From Malurus cyaneus samueli (taxonomy: Eukaryota > Chordata > Aves > Passeriformes > Maluridae), in the NCBI GenBank assembly GCA_009741485.1, contig CM019218.1, forward strand, positions 37,882,387 to 37,946,386: a DNA stretch of 64,000 bases, given 5' to 3'. The notes beneath the pieces were generated by a model. The model ran no database searches and was not told where the DNA came from. It worked only from the letters and a program-made list of their open reading frames with translations. How positions within the stretch are numbered: the stretch's first letter is position 1; the number at the start of each line of letters is the position of its first letter. Positions 1 through 46,151 of the stretch are shown here, piece after piece. A program made the translations under genes and the position numbers.

Positions 1-1133
1 ATGCATGTTTCACACACACCTCACTGTGGGCCTGGGACTCATCTCTCATTAGTCAGTGACCTGTTCCATGGTGCTGCTGCTCTCAGCACATTTTTGGTAA
101 TCACATCCCAGTGAGGGCTGCCACTTCTGGGTAAGCAATCAGAAGTTTGCACTGTGTCTGGGTAAATACTCAGGCTTGCATGAGGGTTCAAGCAGCTCTC
201 AGCGGAGTCAGGAGTCATCAAGCAAATGCCCATGGCTTGTCTGGGTGTATCACCATCTGTCTGCATGGTTTTGTCCTTTTTCAGTGGCAAATGTGGGCTT
301 AGTGCTGGTGCACGTGAAGGACTGGTGGCTTCACAGAAAAGCAGGTGATCTGAAAGCTTTAAATAGCTCTGCCACATACTTCAAACACGACTGGCAGCAC
401 TCCTAGTATTCTGCCCTGCATTATTTGGCCAAGAAGCCTCAGTCTTTAACTTTCAGACTTGCCCATTTCAACCTTGAGGCTCCATGTGTCACAGTCCTTC
501 AGAGCATCCCATCACTGAGCCTTGCTTAACACAGGTATGGCTCCCTGGGGTGCTGCTCAAACATGCCAAGGCAGAAGAACATAACGAGAACCCATGGCAG
601 GGCATCTGTAATTTAAGCCAGGATTTGAAGCCAGGCCTTGGCAGATGTCTAGGAGAATTTTGCCCAAGTGTGCTTGTTTTCCTCCTTTCTTTTACCAAGT
701 GTTTGTTTCCCAGTTTGCACTAAATTTTATTGAAAACATCAGGCTAATAGCAATGGGGAGAGTGGTTGAGTGGATTTTGCCTCTTTTTCCCTTTTCTTTC
801 TGGAATGCAGCCATCAAAATAAACATTAAATGCAAAATGCTGGGGCTTGAGTTATTACTTGTGAGAGTGCTGGGAGGGAAATTTATAGCAACATTACTGT
901 GTTTTGCTAGAAATCTCTTAATGCACCAAAGTGGAGAGGTGTGTGTGTTTTTTATTAAAATGTTACACTCTATAAATCTGAGCAGCAGGGAGGACACAGG
1001 TGGCCCTGGGGCTCAGCTGACTTGACTGTCATTTTAAACTTGGGGAAGGTCTGTCTTACTGTCCTCCCACCCCATCCCAGTGTCAGCACAGCCACAGGCT
1101 GTCTTTGTGGAGGCTCTGCCTTTACTTCGTTAT
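1..1133. other. Intergenic DNA upstream of ALX4
   Basis: No gene could be supported here. The stretch is of ordinary composition and reading frames on both strands are short and unlike known proteins. About 700-970 is AT-rich with TAAT- and AATAAA-like words and could be a non-coding conserved element, but that cannot be judged without an alignment. Confidence 0.5.
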
Positions 1134-1459
1134 AGCAGCCTACCTAAAGGGGACCTACAAGGGAGAGGGACTTTTTACAAGAGTATGAAGGGATAGGACA
1201 AGAGGGAATGGCTTTGAGCTGCAGGAGGATAGCTTTAGATAGATATTGGGGAGAAATTCTTCACTGTGAAGGCGATGAGGCACTACATGTTGCCCAGAAA
1301 AGTTGTTTATGCCCCATCCCTGCAAGTGTTCAAGGCCAGGGTGAACGGGATTTTGGCAACCTGCTATAGTTGAAGGTATCCCTGTCCATGGCAGGGGGAT
1401 TGAAACTGGATGATCTTTAAGGTCTTTTCCAGCCTAAACCATTCTATGATTCTTTGCTG
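1134..1459 (+). repeat. CR1 LINE 3' fragment, sense orientation
   Basis: The stretch follows the bird CR1 3' end: a block around a plain 'gggagaaattcttcactgtg' core, then 'catccctgcaagtgttcaag', 'tccctgtccatggcaggggg' and a tail ending in 'ccattctatgattctttg'. The order and spacing match the CR1 3'UTR as known from avian genomes. It is 5'-truncated, as most CR1 copies are, and has no open pol frame. The left border is approximate. It supports an avian or reptilian source. Confidence 0.85.
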
Positions 1460-2439
1460 TTATTGTTGGTTCTGTTGGGTTTACTCCCTCTTGGTGTCCT
1501 CCTGATTTTTAAGCCACCAAAGACGACAAGTGAGACGGAGTCTTGCTGCTTGATAGCAAATTTCCTAATTATGTCATTCAAACATTTTTCCTTTTCGGGC
1601 TTCCTCAGCGACTTTCTCCTGTGGCCTGGCAGCAGTGTGTCCTGATGAGTTTTCATAAATGGATGACTCGTAAAAGCTGAGGATGGCAACTGGGCTGTTG
1701 CCATGGCAGGGCAAGGTTGTCACCATGCAATTTGGAGACTTGGGTGCGCTTGATCGGGGTTGCTAACTCAGAGTTCTGTGAGAGCTGCTGCAGCTTTCTC
1801 AGGCTCCAGGAAAAGCTGAAGAAGCTCAGGACCTAGAGAAATACCAGTGACTTGTGCCCCTGTGTCTGTCAGTAGATAAGGTATTTTTGCCTGCAATTTG
1901 GGAGCTGGCTGAGCCGCTCACCTGGGCAGTGGCTGGTTCTGCTGAGCTGCTCCCTGGAGAGAGGGGCAGAGACTCGAAGGACTCCTGGGCTCTTTCCCAG
2001 CTTCCAATGGACAGCACATTATGTGGTTTAGCGTGAGTTTGGACAATCATTTTATTTGAGACTCATTTCATCTGCCTTAAAACACTGAGGGTGTTTTCCT
2101 CAATGTGAGACTTTACAATGAGAACGTGACATCCTCATGGGATGTACACGCAGGCGTCTCCTCAGCCTGCTCCACTGCTTGCAAAGTATCTTGGATGCTT
2201 TCTGTAAGACCAGTCCTAGACCACCCTGTGGGGGGAAAGTGCAAACCCTGTGAATCGATTCCCCCTTAATTAGTCAGGACTCTGACGCAATAAGCCTTGA
2301 TAGGACTTTTTGCGAGTTAAAAGAAATTAAGGAATAGAAGTGTTCCTGGAAGGCTAAAAAAATAAACATTAAAAAAAATAAACAAACGAGTAAGAGAAAA
2401 TAAGGGGGTCATATCTATGGTTCAGGAGACTGGAAAAGC
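1460..2439. other. Intergenic DNA, no gene seen
   Basis: Ordinary non-coding sequence between the CR1 copy and the start of the CpG-rich domain. It ends in an AT-rich stretch (about 2250-2400) with TTAATTAG and several short A runs. Nothing in either strand resembles a known protein. Confidence 0.5.
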
Positions 2440-5400
2440 AGCGTGAAGCCCCTGCTAGGAACCACATCTGCTCGGAGATCCCGCCGCTGCGGCTGCGAGA
2501 CCCAGCAGAGACGGAAAGTTAAGTCCCCGGGAGCCGCGGCGGGGCCGGGCAGCCCTCGGGCCGGGCGCTGTGTGCCCGCGGTCATCGAGGGTGACAGGGC
2601 AGCGGGCGGGTGCGGAGTGTTCCGAGAGAAGAAACCGTGCGAAGGGGCCAAACACGTTATTTGCAAACCTCCCTTGCCCTGCTCCCCTCCCTCTTCGGCA
2701 CTTTTCTGGAAGGGACTTTTCCACGGCTTGTCTAGGCTCCCCAAAAAGCACACGTACCCCTTTCTGTACTCCTCCTCGAATGAACCTGCCGATAAAAGCG
2801 GGGTTTCCTGCTGTCCCAGTGCCTTGTAAACCAGCGCTGCGAGCAGCAGGATGGGTCAAAACCGCTGCCGTGGCCCGGAGCACGCGTGGGAGCCCAGTGC
2901 GGCCACTTCTCGCCCTGGCTAGGAGCTCAGGAGCTCCGCAGCGCATTGAGCCATCCCCCTGAGCACTTAAACCGTGCTGTGGCAGCACATTTTGGCGCAA
3001 ATCGCAAGGAAGCTAAGTTTGTGCGTAGTGCGCTGACCACCTAACATTTTGCTGTGTTATCTGTAATTGGAAAGCGATTGTTATCAGGAAAAACAAAATC
3101 GTCACTGTAATAATTCCTAGCAGTGGGTCAAGAGTTGCTTTATTTGGTTTAGAGATGGTTTGAGGGAGCGGCTTGGAGATTGCAACGGGAAAGGTGCATT
3201 TATTACGAACGACGCGGAAAATATCAATCGGAGAGTAAGGCAAGGAGAGGAACAAACGAAATTCGAGGTTCAGGCAGTACCGGGGACGGGGCTAATCCGG
3301 CCCCAACGCAGCAGCCCGAAAGTTCGGGACCTTGCGGCAGTCAAGCGGGTGTATGGGGCAACGGGTTGGGTGGGCTCGCTTTCAGACTGGGTGCTTCCTT
3401 AGTGCACTATTATTTGCAATTAAATATCCACACTTCCTGGGAGAGCCTTTCATTCCTTCGCAGCAGGCACCAGCTGCTTCGCCAGGGTGTGGAGGAGGGT
3501 CTCGGGCTGGGTAGGGTCGTCCCGAGGCTGCGGCGGCGGGGCCGGTTCGCAGTACCAGGAGTGAACGGGCCGGGGCGAACTCTTTTCGCTTCCCCCACGT
3601 CCCCAGCGTGTCCCCGTCCCTTCTCCTCACCCGCCGGCACAACTGTCCAGCTCGCCCTGCTAAATAAAGTCAGGGAAGCCGCTCTCTCCGCGCTGAGGGC
3701 ACACAGCTTGCCATGGATGCCTTCGGCTCGAGCCCTCCTCCGATTTTGTTTCAGGCAGGGCAAGGAGACATTCCCAGGCAGACGCACCCCAAAGGGAAAT
3801 GCCAATCCCGCGACGCATCGCGGCCCCGGCCCCCAAAGGTCACCGGTGTCGGGAGCTGCCCTTGTCCTGTTCTTGGGGCGGTGGGTCCGCTCGGTGCCGT
3901 AGCACAACCCAGGACAGTCCCAGAGCGCGGTGCCGCATCCTAGGGCTCCCGCCCGGCCCCGCCGCCTCCCTCAACCCCCCTGGGCTCTGCCGCGCATCCC
4001 TCCCGAGCCTGGCAGGAGCGGGCAAGCTCGGCCGCTAGCTCGGTGCTATCGCCCGCAGGACCCCCGCCTTCCCCGAAGGCAGAGCCGCTCTGCCTTCCCT
4101 GCCCTCGGGCTTCTGACTTAGGCAGAAAACAGCCCCTTATTTCAGAGCCAGCGCGGGCAAGGTCACATGCAAAAGGAAAGTATTGAGCAAATTAATAGCA
4201 AGTACGTATTTCCCCGCGTGAAGGAATTTACAGACAGCCACAAGGGAATGGACTAAATATAGAACCCTCGACACCCTGTGAGGAGCCAAATCTGTCCAGG
4301 GGTGCTGGGAAGAGGGGCGAGGTGCACAGCATGGCTTAGCCCCGCCTCTGTTCAGTCTACTGCGGCCTATCCGCGCCCGGCTCAGCCCGGAGGGACCCGA
4401 GGCGGAGCGGGGTGCGGGGGGTGCGGTGGGGCCGTTCTGCTTGCTGCCATTGTTTCATCTGGCCTACCGGGCCCTCGACGATGCCGAAAAGCGGTGATTT
4501 TTCGTGTTTTTTCTGGGGACGGTGGGGTAAGGATGGAATCGAGAGGTTTGTGCTGCTCCGGGGATCCCGGGGCTCCGCTGCCCTCCCGGCCCCCAGCGCA
4601 GGGCACAGCTCGCCGCAAAGAGGGCCCAGCCGCCCTTCCGCGGCCGTGGCATCCTCGGGGTCTGCGTGCAGAAAGGGATACACAAATGTCCTTCGCTGCC
4701 CGCAGCTTGGAGTGAGCTCCACACTGTCTGGAATAGAAAACAAAACTTTAAAATAAAATAAATATAATAATAATAATGGGGGGGAAAAAAAACAAAAAAC
4801 AACAAAAAAACAAAAACAAAAAAACACACCAAATCTCGTCTGGAAAGCCCTTGCGGGACCCGGAACAGTTCACTGAGGCACGGTGGAGGCCGTGTGAGCA
4901 GAGCTGGCCATGGTCGCTCTGTCCCCCTCCTGTGCCACCCCTTGTGCCCCGCATGGAGAGCGCTGGGGATCCCTCTCATCTTCTCCCGAGCGGGCACTGG
5001 GCCCCATTATGAGCAGCTCAGGCCACGGACCGGCAGCTGAGGCAGCCGGGGTCCGGCGGATCCTTCACCCAGCGTCCCAGGGACCAAGCAAGTGCCCGCT
5101 TTGGTGACAACTTATAGATACACAGGCGCAGGTGGCGATGCGCACCTGTGGACCCTCATGGAGCACTCCATCCCGGGAGCGGCAGGACGGACCGGGCTGC
5201 GGACTGGGGCCCCGGAGAGCCGCGGACAGCGCGGCTGTGGGGCCACGGCCGAAAGGCAGCAGGGCTGAGGCGTGAGAGCCTGCGGGAAGCGGAGCTCTCT
5301 TGCTGAGGTGGCGGTAAGAGACAGCAGGGTGGAATCGGAGGACGAGGATGGAAAAGCTTTGCCCACAAGCCCAGGGAGGCAAGGGCTAGCCTGGTCAGCC

Positions 5401-5640
5401 TCCTGCTCCTTCGTTTTCACAGGAAAGGACAGGAGCAGGTCAGCTTCAGCTCTCTGCAAGTGCTTTCGCGACCCGAGGAAAGTGTTTTGATAATATTCGG
5501 TATTTATACCCGAGGAAAGGCGCAAAAGGCAGGACAGCGAAGCCCCGCATAGCGCAGCTCAGGCCCCAGCCGGTGCCCGGCAGGAGGCAGGAGCCAGAGC
5601 GCAAGACGGCAGGTACCGCGGGACGGTCACTAAGCAAGCA
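2440..5640. promoter_or_regulatory. CpG-rich domain, distal part upstream of ALX4
   Basis: CpG dinucleotides are dense, especially in 2450-2960, 3160-4130, 4280-4680 and 5030-5640, in contrast with the CpG-poor DNA before 2.4 kb. Long open frames on both strands are expected from this composition and none shows a recognisable domain. Broad CpG-rich domains are typical of developmental homeobox loci. The reading as a regulatory domain is inference from composition and from the ALX4 start further right. Confidence 0.55.
4750..4828. repeat. A-rich low-complexity tract
   Basis: The tract runs from AAATAAAATAAATATAATAA-like sequence through a short G run into repeated CAAAAAA units. It is simple sequence with no coding meaning; the long K/N/Q-rich or F-rich frames across it are artefacts. 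Confidence 0.85.
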
Positions 5641-5676
5641 CCACTCCCGAAATAAAGACGCAACTTCGTCCGCTGG

Positions 5677-5722
<46 letters not shown>
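5677..5722 (+). repeat. Pure A46 homopolymer preceded by AATAAA
   Basis: Forty-six consecutive A bases are seen. An AATAAA hexamer lies at 5651-5656, which leaves 20 bases before the A run, the geometry of a cleaved and polyadenylated transcript. This may be the 3' end of a retroposed RNA, or just a homopolymer beside a chance hexamer. A target-site duplication was not found by eye. Confidence 0.75.
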
Positions 5723-5724
<2 letters not shown>

Positions 5725-5783
5725 ACATGTTGGGGGAGATTAGCACGAGTACTTTTTTCCTTCTCTCCCCCCTTGCAGTGATG

Positions 5784-5793
5784 CTATAAATAG
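5784..5793. promoter_or_regulatory. CTATAAATAG: TATA-like and MEF2-consensus site
   Basis: The ten bases fit the MEF2 consensus YTAWWWWTAR exactly and also contain TATAAATA. They stand out in CpG-rich sequence. A second exact MEF2-type site, CTAAATATAG, lies at 4253-4262. By chance a few such sites are expected in 64 kb, so function is unproven. Confidence 0.3.
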
Positions 5794-7497
5794 GTCGCCT
5801 TCAGATGTCGGTCCAGTACAAAAGGAGCCCGCAGCTCTGAAGCGACCACACAAACCAATCCGCTGGGGAAAAAAACTCGAGACAGTTTCCAAGAGCCGGG
5901 CTCTGCCCAAGTGCCAGGAGGGAACGGTGTGAAATATGCCCCATCTCTCCATCCCCCTCTCCAGTGAAATGACCCCGCTCCCTAAACTGAGGTATTTACT
6001 CTCCCTCGGCTCAGAGGGAGGGGGCAGGACCCGGCATCCCGGATTGCTGCCGTGACTCTCCTCTGCCATCCCGCCGCTGCTCGGGCTGCAGCCATCGGGA
6101 ATAGCAGGAGGACGGTGGAGGCTTGAGGTGACACCGCGGGTTTCCCTCGGCGGTGGCTGGGAAAGTAGGGAAGAGCATTACTGCCTCCTCCTCCAGGCCT
6201 CCTGAGAGAGCCGGGCTCGTCCTAGCAGCCGTCCCGCCTGCGCGCTCCCCGCAGCGCTGCGCTGCCGCGCTCGGTGTGCAGGGACCGGAGGAAACCTCTG
6301 CCTTTACCCTGGATTTGACACAATCCTGAAGGTTTAAATCGCAGGGAAATAAAGATTTACTTTTCTTTCAGAAATCGAAATGCAGGATATACGCGCCATC
6401 TCCTGCCCCTCGCTCCGGGTCCTCACCCGGGAGCGACGCTCGCCCTTGTCTCGGCGAAAAGGAAACGGCCCCTCGGAAACAAGCCCGTCAGGGCTGCCCC
6501 TGGGCTGTCCCTTCTCCCTGGGATGTCGCCGGCAGGAGACACCTGGAATGCCTGGACGGCAGATTCCTGACGATTCCCCCAGCTATTACTCAGTCGATGT
6601 GTCCTGCCGCCCATAAAACTGGGACCTGTTGACTCTCACATGGGCTCCCGCAGGTCTGTGTGAGAAGGGGCCCTCGGGAATCACCCCTTCCAAAACCAAC
6701 AGAGACCGTACCTGAAAAGGGTCTCGATATAAAGCACACGTACACATGGAATTGGCAGCCGATTGCCGGGGAACGCAAACATTTCGGCCGCTCTTTCGCC
6801 CTTCTCTTTTGGACGCATTTGATGCAGGGACAGGGCAGATTTGGGGTCACTCGGTGGAAAACTGATGAGATTGTGTTTTAAGTGGTGTGCGTCCCTTTGC
6901 GCCCTTGCTCTGCGGATCCTCGGTCCCGCAGTCGGGAATGCCGAGAGACCGGGCGGGCCGAGCGCCGCGGCCGGATGGGCACTGCCGGGCTGCGCCGCGA
7001 CACGCAGCCCCATCGCCTCGTCGAGCGGGAGGGCGGCTACAGGCTCCCTGTTTGCTTTCGTATTCGCAAGGCTCCGCTCCCGGCTAACGGGGCTGCGGGG
7101 AATCCCCCGCCACACTTGGTGAAAGAACTGCGCGCAAAGCCCAGTCCAGCTAAACGAAAACAGCCGAGAAAAGTGATTTCCCGGTTATTCCTCCCCACGC
7201 CCGCTAGATCGCCAGGTATCTGCGCACACCCTTTCCCCCACTAACGATTCCAGAATTAACCTCTGGCTTCTTGGGACGCAAATTAGCGCTTAGAGAGGGT
7301 CCTTTCATTGTGGTGCTTTCGGAGGGCTGCGGAATAGCCCTAATTTGAAATTGAGAGACTTTTCGTTATAGTTTAATGCAAGGAATGGCTAACGGAGCGC
7401 TCTGACCGGAGCGACCCTGGGCAGCCGTCCTTCGGCTCGGCCATCCCGCACTGCCTCTGCGAGCCAGTGCACTGCAGCGCTTCTGAATAAAAACCAT

Positions 7498-7566
7498 ATT
7501 TATACATATATATATAAATATACATACACACATATGTATATTTACACATATGTGTGTGTGTTTATG
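7498..7566. repeat. Alternating TA / CA / TG simple repeat
   Basis: An AT-rich microsatellite made of TATA, TACA, CACATATG and TGTGTGTG units interrupts the CpG-rich upstream domain. It is low-complexity sequence and could form left-handed or cruciform DNA; no coding content. Confidence 0.85.
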
Positions 7567-8662
7567 CATAATCTCCTGCCCGATTCCCAAATCTCTGCCT
7601 TTAGGTTTTGCTCTTGCTGTTGTTTTACTTTGCGGAAGAGAAATCCCAAGGCCGAACATAACGTCGTAGCATCGAGGACTGCCCTCAGATCAACACTTTC
7701 AGGCTTCGTTTTCGTTCCCCCAAAAAAATCGCGGGGGAAGGAACTGTAAAACAGGTATTTAATCCGCCCCTCCTCCGTGAGCGAAGCTGCGAGTCCGCAG
7801 CGGAGGAGCCGCGGATGCCGGAGCTGAAGTGCTACCGGTACCCAGGGGAGCTGCCTTTCTGCGGAGCCGCTCGCAGGCTGCCGGTACCGGCAGTACCCAG
7901 GCTCCTTTGGCCGCCCCGAAGAGGTTTTTAGAAAGGCTTCCATGCACTCAGCTTGTTTGGTTTTTATTATGTCGTGGACAAGGGAAAGAAAGGGGCCTGC
8001 GGTGGGGTGGGTGAATTTGGGAGGGGAGAAAGAAACGACGAGAAAAGAATTAAGTAGAGGTAATAAAGAGAATAAGGAAGGCAAATCCGCTGAAAGCTTT
8101 CTTGGATCAAAAAAACTCAGCGAGCCCAGCGCTGCTCTGAGGGAGACTCGCAAAACGGTTTAAAATCTCGTAAATGAATCCGTCTCTGGCTGTTTTTAAC
8201 GACGACGTCGCTAGAAATCCCTTCTGCATCTGGGGGGCGATGGGTGGGCGCCTATTATTGTCAGATCCGAGCTAATGAAAACGGCAGTGCCGCTCTTGCT
8301 CGTGGAGCAAAGGCCTGGAGGGTGGCGGTGGCCACGGGTCCCTCCCGAGCCGTCGTCTCGGGGGTCGCATTCCCATTCTGCCGTCCTGCTCCCCCTTCAG
8401 CAGCATCCCGCTCCCCCCGCGCACAGAGATACACACAGATGAAAGACACGAGTCCCCCCCATTCTTCACGGGGTGGAGGAAGCCACACGGGAGAAGGGAG
8501 GACACATGGTCCGGGTCCCGGGGGGAGCCCAGAAAAGCCGCCGATGTCCCCGCTCCCCGGCCGCTGCCGGCTCCGTTGCGGCCCGCGCTCCCGAAGGGGT
8601 TAAGGCTCTTCTTGTCTTCCCTTTCCGTTACTCTTTTTTCCTTTTATTTCGTTAAATTTATC

Positions 8663-8730
8663 TCTTTTCTTTTCTTTTCTTTTCTTTTCTTTTCTTTTCT
8701 TTTCTTTTCTTTTCTTTTCTTTTCTTTTCT
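8663..8730 (+). repeat. (CTTTT)n pentanucleotide microsatellite
   Basis: About 13-14 almost perfect copies of CTTTT. It forms a 70-base pure pyrimidine tract on the + strand that leads directly into CCAAAG, so it could serve as the polypyrimidine tract of the splice acceptor noted next to it. Confidence 0.95.
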
Positions 8731-8737
8731 TCCAAAG

Positions 8738-8785
8738 AACTGTGGGTTTAGTTTGCGTAATATCTTTATTACCGAAAACTTCAAG
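8738..8785 (+). other. Possible 48-nt untranslated exon upstream of ALX4
   Basis: The segment is bounded on the left by a long pyrimidine tract ending in TTCCAAAG and on the right by AAG|GTAAGTGAG, an essentially ideal splice donor (GT at 8786-8787). An acceptor-like TTTTAATTTTAG ends at 9970, two bases before the ALX4 ATG, so the segment could splice onto the coding exon and remove the T-rich tract. All splice signals are seen directly; use of them is inference and no transcript evidence is available. Confidence 0.3.
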
Positions 8786-9463
8786 GTAAGTGAGCAATAG
8801 AAACCAGATGTGGGGATGGGAGGGAAGAGGACGAAAGGTGAGTATTGATTTATTTTTAAGCTCTTTCTGGGTTGTAATTGACCCCTCAAACCAAAAAGGA
8901 CTCCTGCCAGCCTGTGTCCTTTTGCAAGTCACCTCTGGCAACCCCAGAAGTTTGGTCCTATTCTGTGTGCTTGGTTAAACTCCGTCCCCACTGCCCTCCC
9001 GTTTGGATCCAGTAGTTTTACACCTGGAGAGAGCACGTTTTTAGAGGTAAATAAATAATGACCATCATAAACGTGCCGCGAGACCCGACGGAGAGCTCGC
9101 CTGGCTCTGCGCGGGGCGATCGCGGCACCGCCGTGCCACGGTAGAGAAACGGCTCACCGTGGCTCTGGGAGAGTTTTCGGCCCTGAAGGGGTTAACGGGA
9201 GGGGGGAGGCTTAGAGGCAGATAGCTGCGGGGAAAATCCGTATTGCTTTTAATAGAGAGGAGGGGGTCGCAGAGGCGAGGGCCCCCATAGTTGGGGCAGT
9301 GAGCAGCGGACAGAGCCGGAGTGAACGGAGCGTGTCACGACCATTAAATCGTCCCCGGCGCTTCTGCCGGCGCGGATCCCGCTCTACAATCCGTCGTGAG
9401 CGTCTATCAACAAATCCTCGCTCTCGATTTTCTGGGTTTAATCATAGAAACTTTCGGCGCTGG

Positions 9464-9528
9464 TTTTTTTTTTTTGTGCGATTTTGGGGGTTTTTTTTTT
9501 TTTGTTTTTTTTTTGTTTTTTTTTTTTT
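9464..9528 (+). repeat. T-rich homopolymer cluster before ALX4
   Basis: Four long T runs (12, 13, 10 and 13 bases) separated by short G-containing spacers. It is low-complexity DNA about 450 bases upstream of the start codon, either in the leader or in an upstream intron. Confidence 0.9.
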
Positions 9529-9972
9529 AACGAAAAGATATGACCTCCACCCTCCCTCTGCTTCCACACTCCCCATACATACACACACTCACACACCCCT
9601 TCCTGGGCCCCCTTCCCTCCACTGTCATCATCTACATATTAATTGGGGGAGAGGTCTCCTCTCTCTCTTCTTTTTTTCTTTTTTTTCCCCTATGTGGTGG
9701 GGGGGAAGTGCAGAGAAGAGCCTCTTAGAGTGTAGTTTGAGGGAGACCGGAGGCAGCGAGAGAAAGGGAGGGAGGGAAAGAAAAAGACCCCTTTTACTGT
9801 GCGAGAACTTAAGGGGGTTTGGAGATCTGGTCAGCTTTCACGAACATCTGAATCCTCTTAGAGCTCCCCGGCCCAGCTGTGAGTGTGTGTCTATGCGAGA
9901 GGGAGAGGGAAAGAGTGGTTCCTGGTGCCCCTCCAAGCGCATTAAGGACACTCGGGCCTTTTAATTTTAGGA

Positions 9973-46151
<36,179 letters not shown>

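Larger units (their letters stand above)
5723..9972 (+). promoter_or_regulatory. ALX4: ALX4 proximal upstream region, promoter and probable 5'UTR
   Basis: The 4.2 kb before the ALX4 start codon is mostly CpG-rich (clear in 5990-6560, 6880-7250, 7640-8620 and 9060-9420), broken by AT-rich islands such as 7260-7380 and by simple repeats. The transcription start cannot be fixed by reading. The G-rich, purine-rich stretch at about 9180-9300 and the C/T-rich stretch at 9540-9700 are plausible promoter or leader sequence. The open frame 9299-9964 translates homopolymer T runs and is not considered coding. Confidence 0.5.

Noticed and set aside
645..1025. 126-codon + strand frame
   Set aside because: Sequence is low in protein-like features and lies in AT-rich intergenic DNA; no family was recognised.
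2455..3000. 181-codon - strand frame in the upstream CpG domain
   Set aside because: Arg/Gly/Ala-rich with no recognisable motif; opposite frames are open as well, as expected in GC-rich DNA.
9299..9964. 221-codon + strand frame just before ALX4
   Set aside because: It translates homopolymer T runs into poly-Phe and has no domain. It lies in the leader or an upstream intron.
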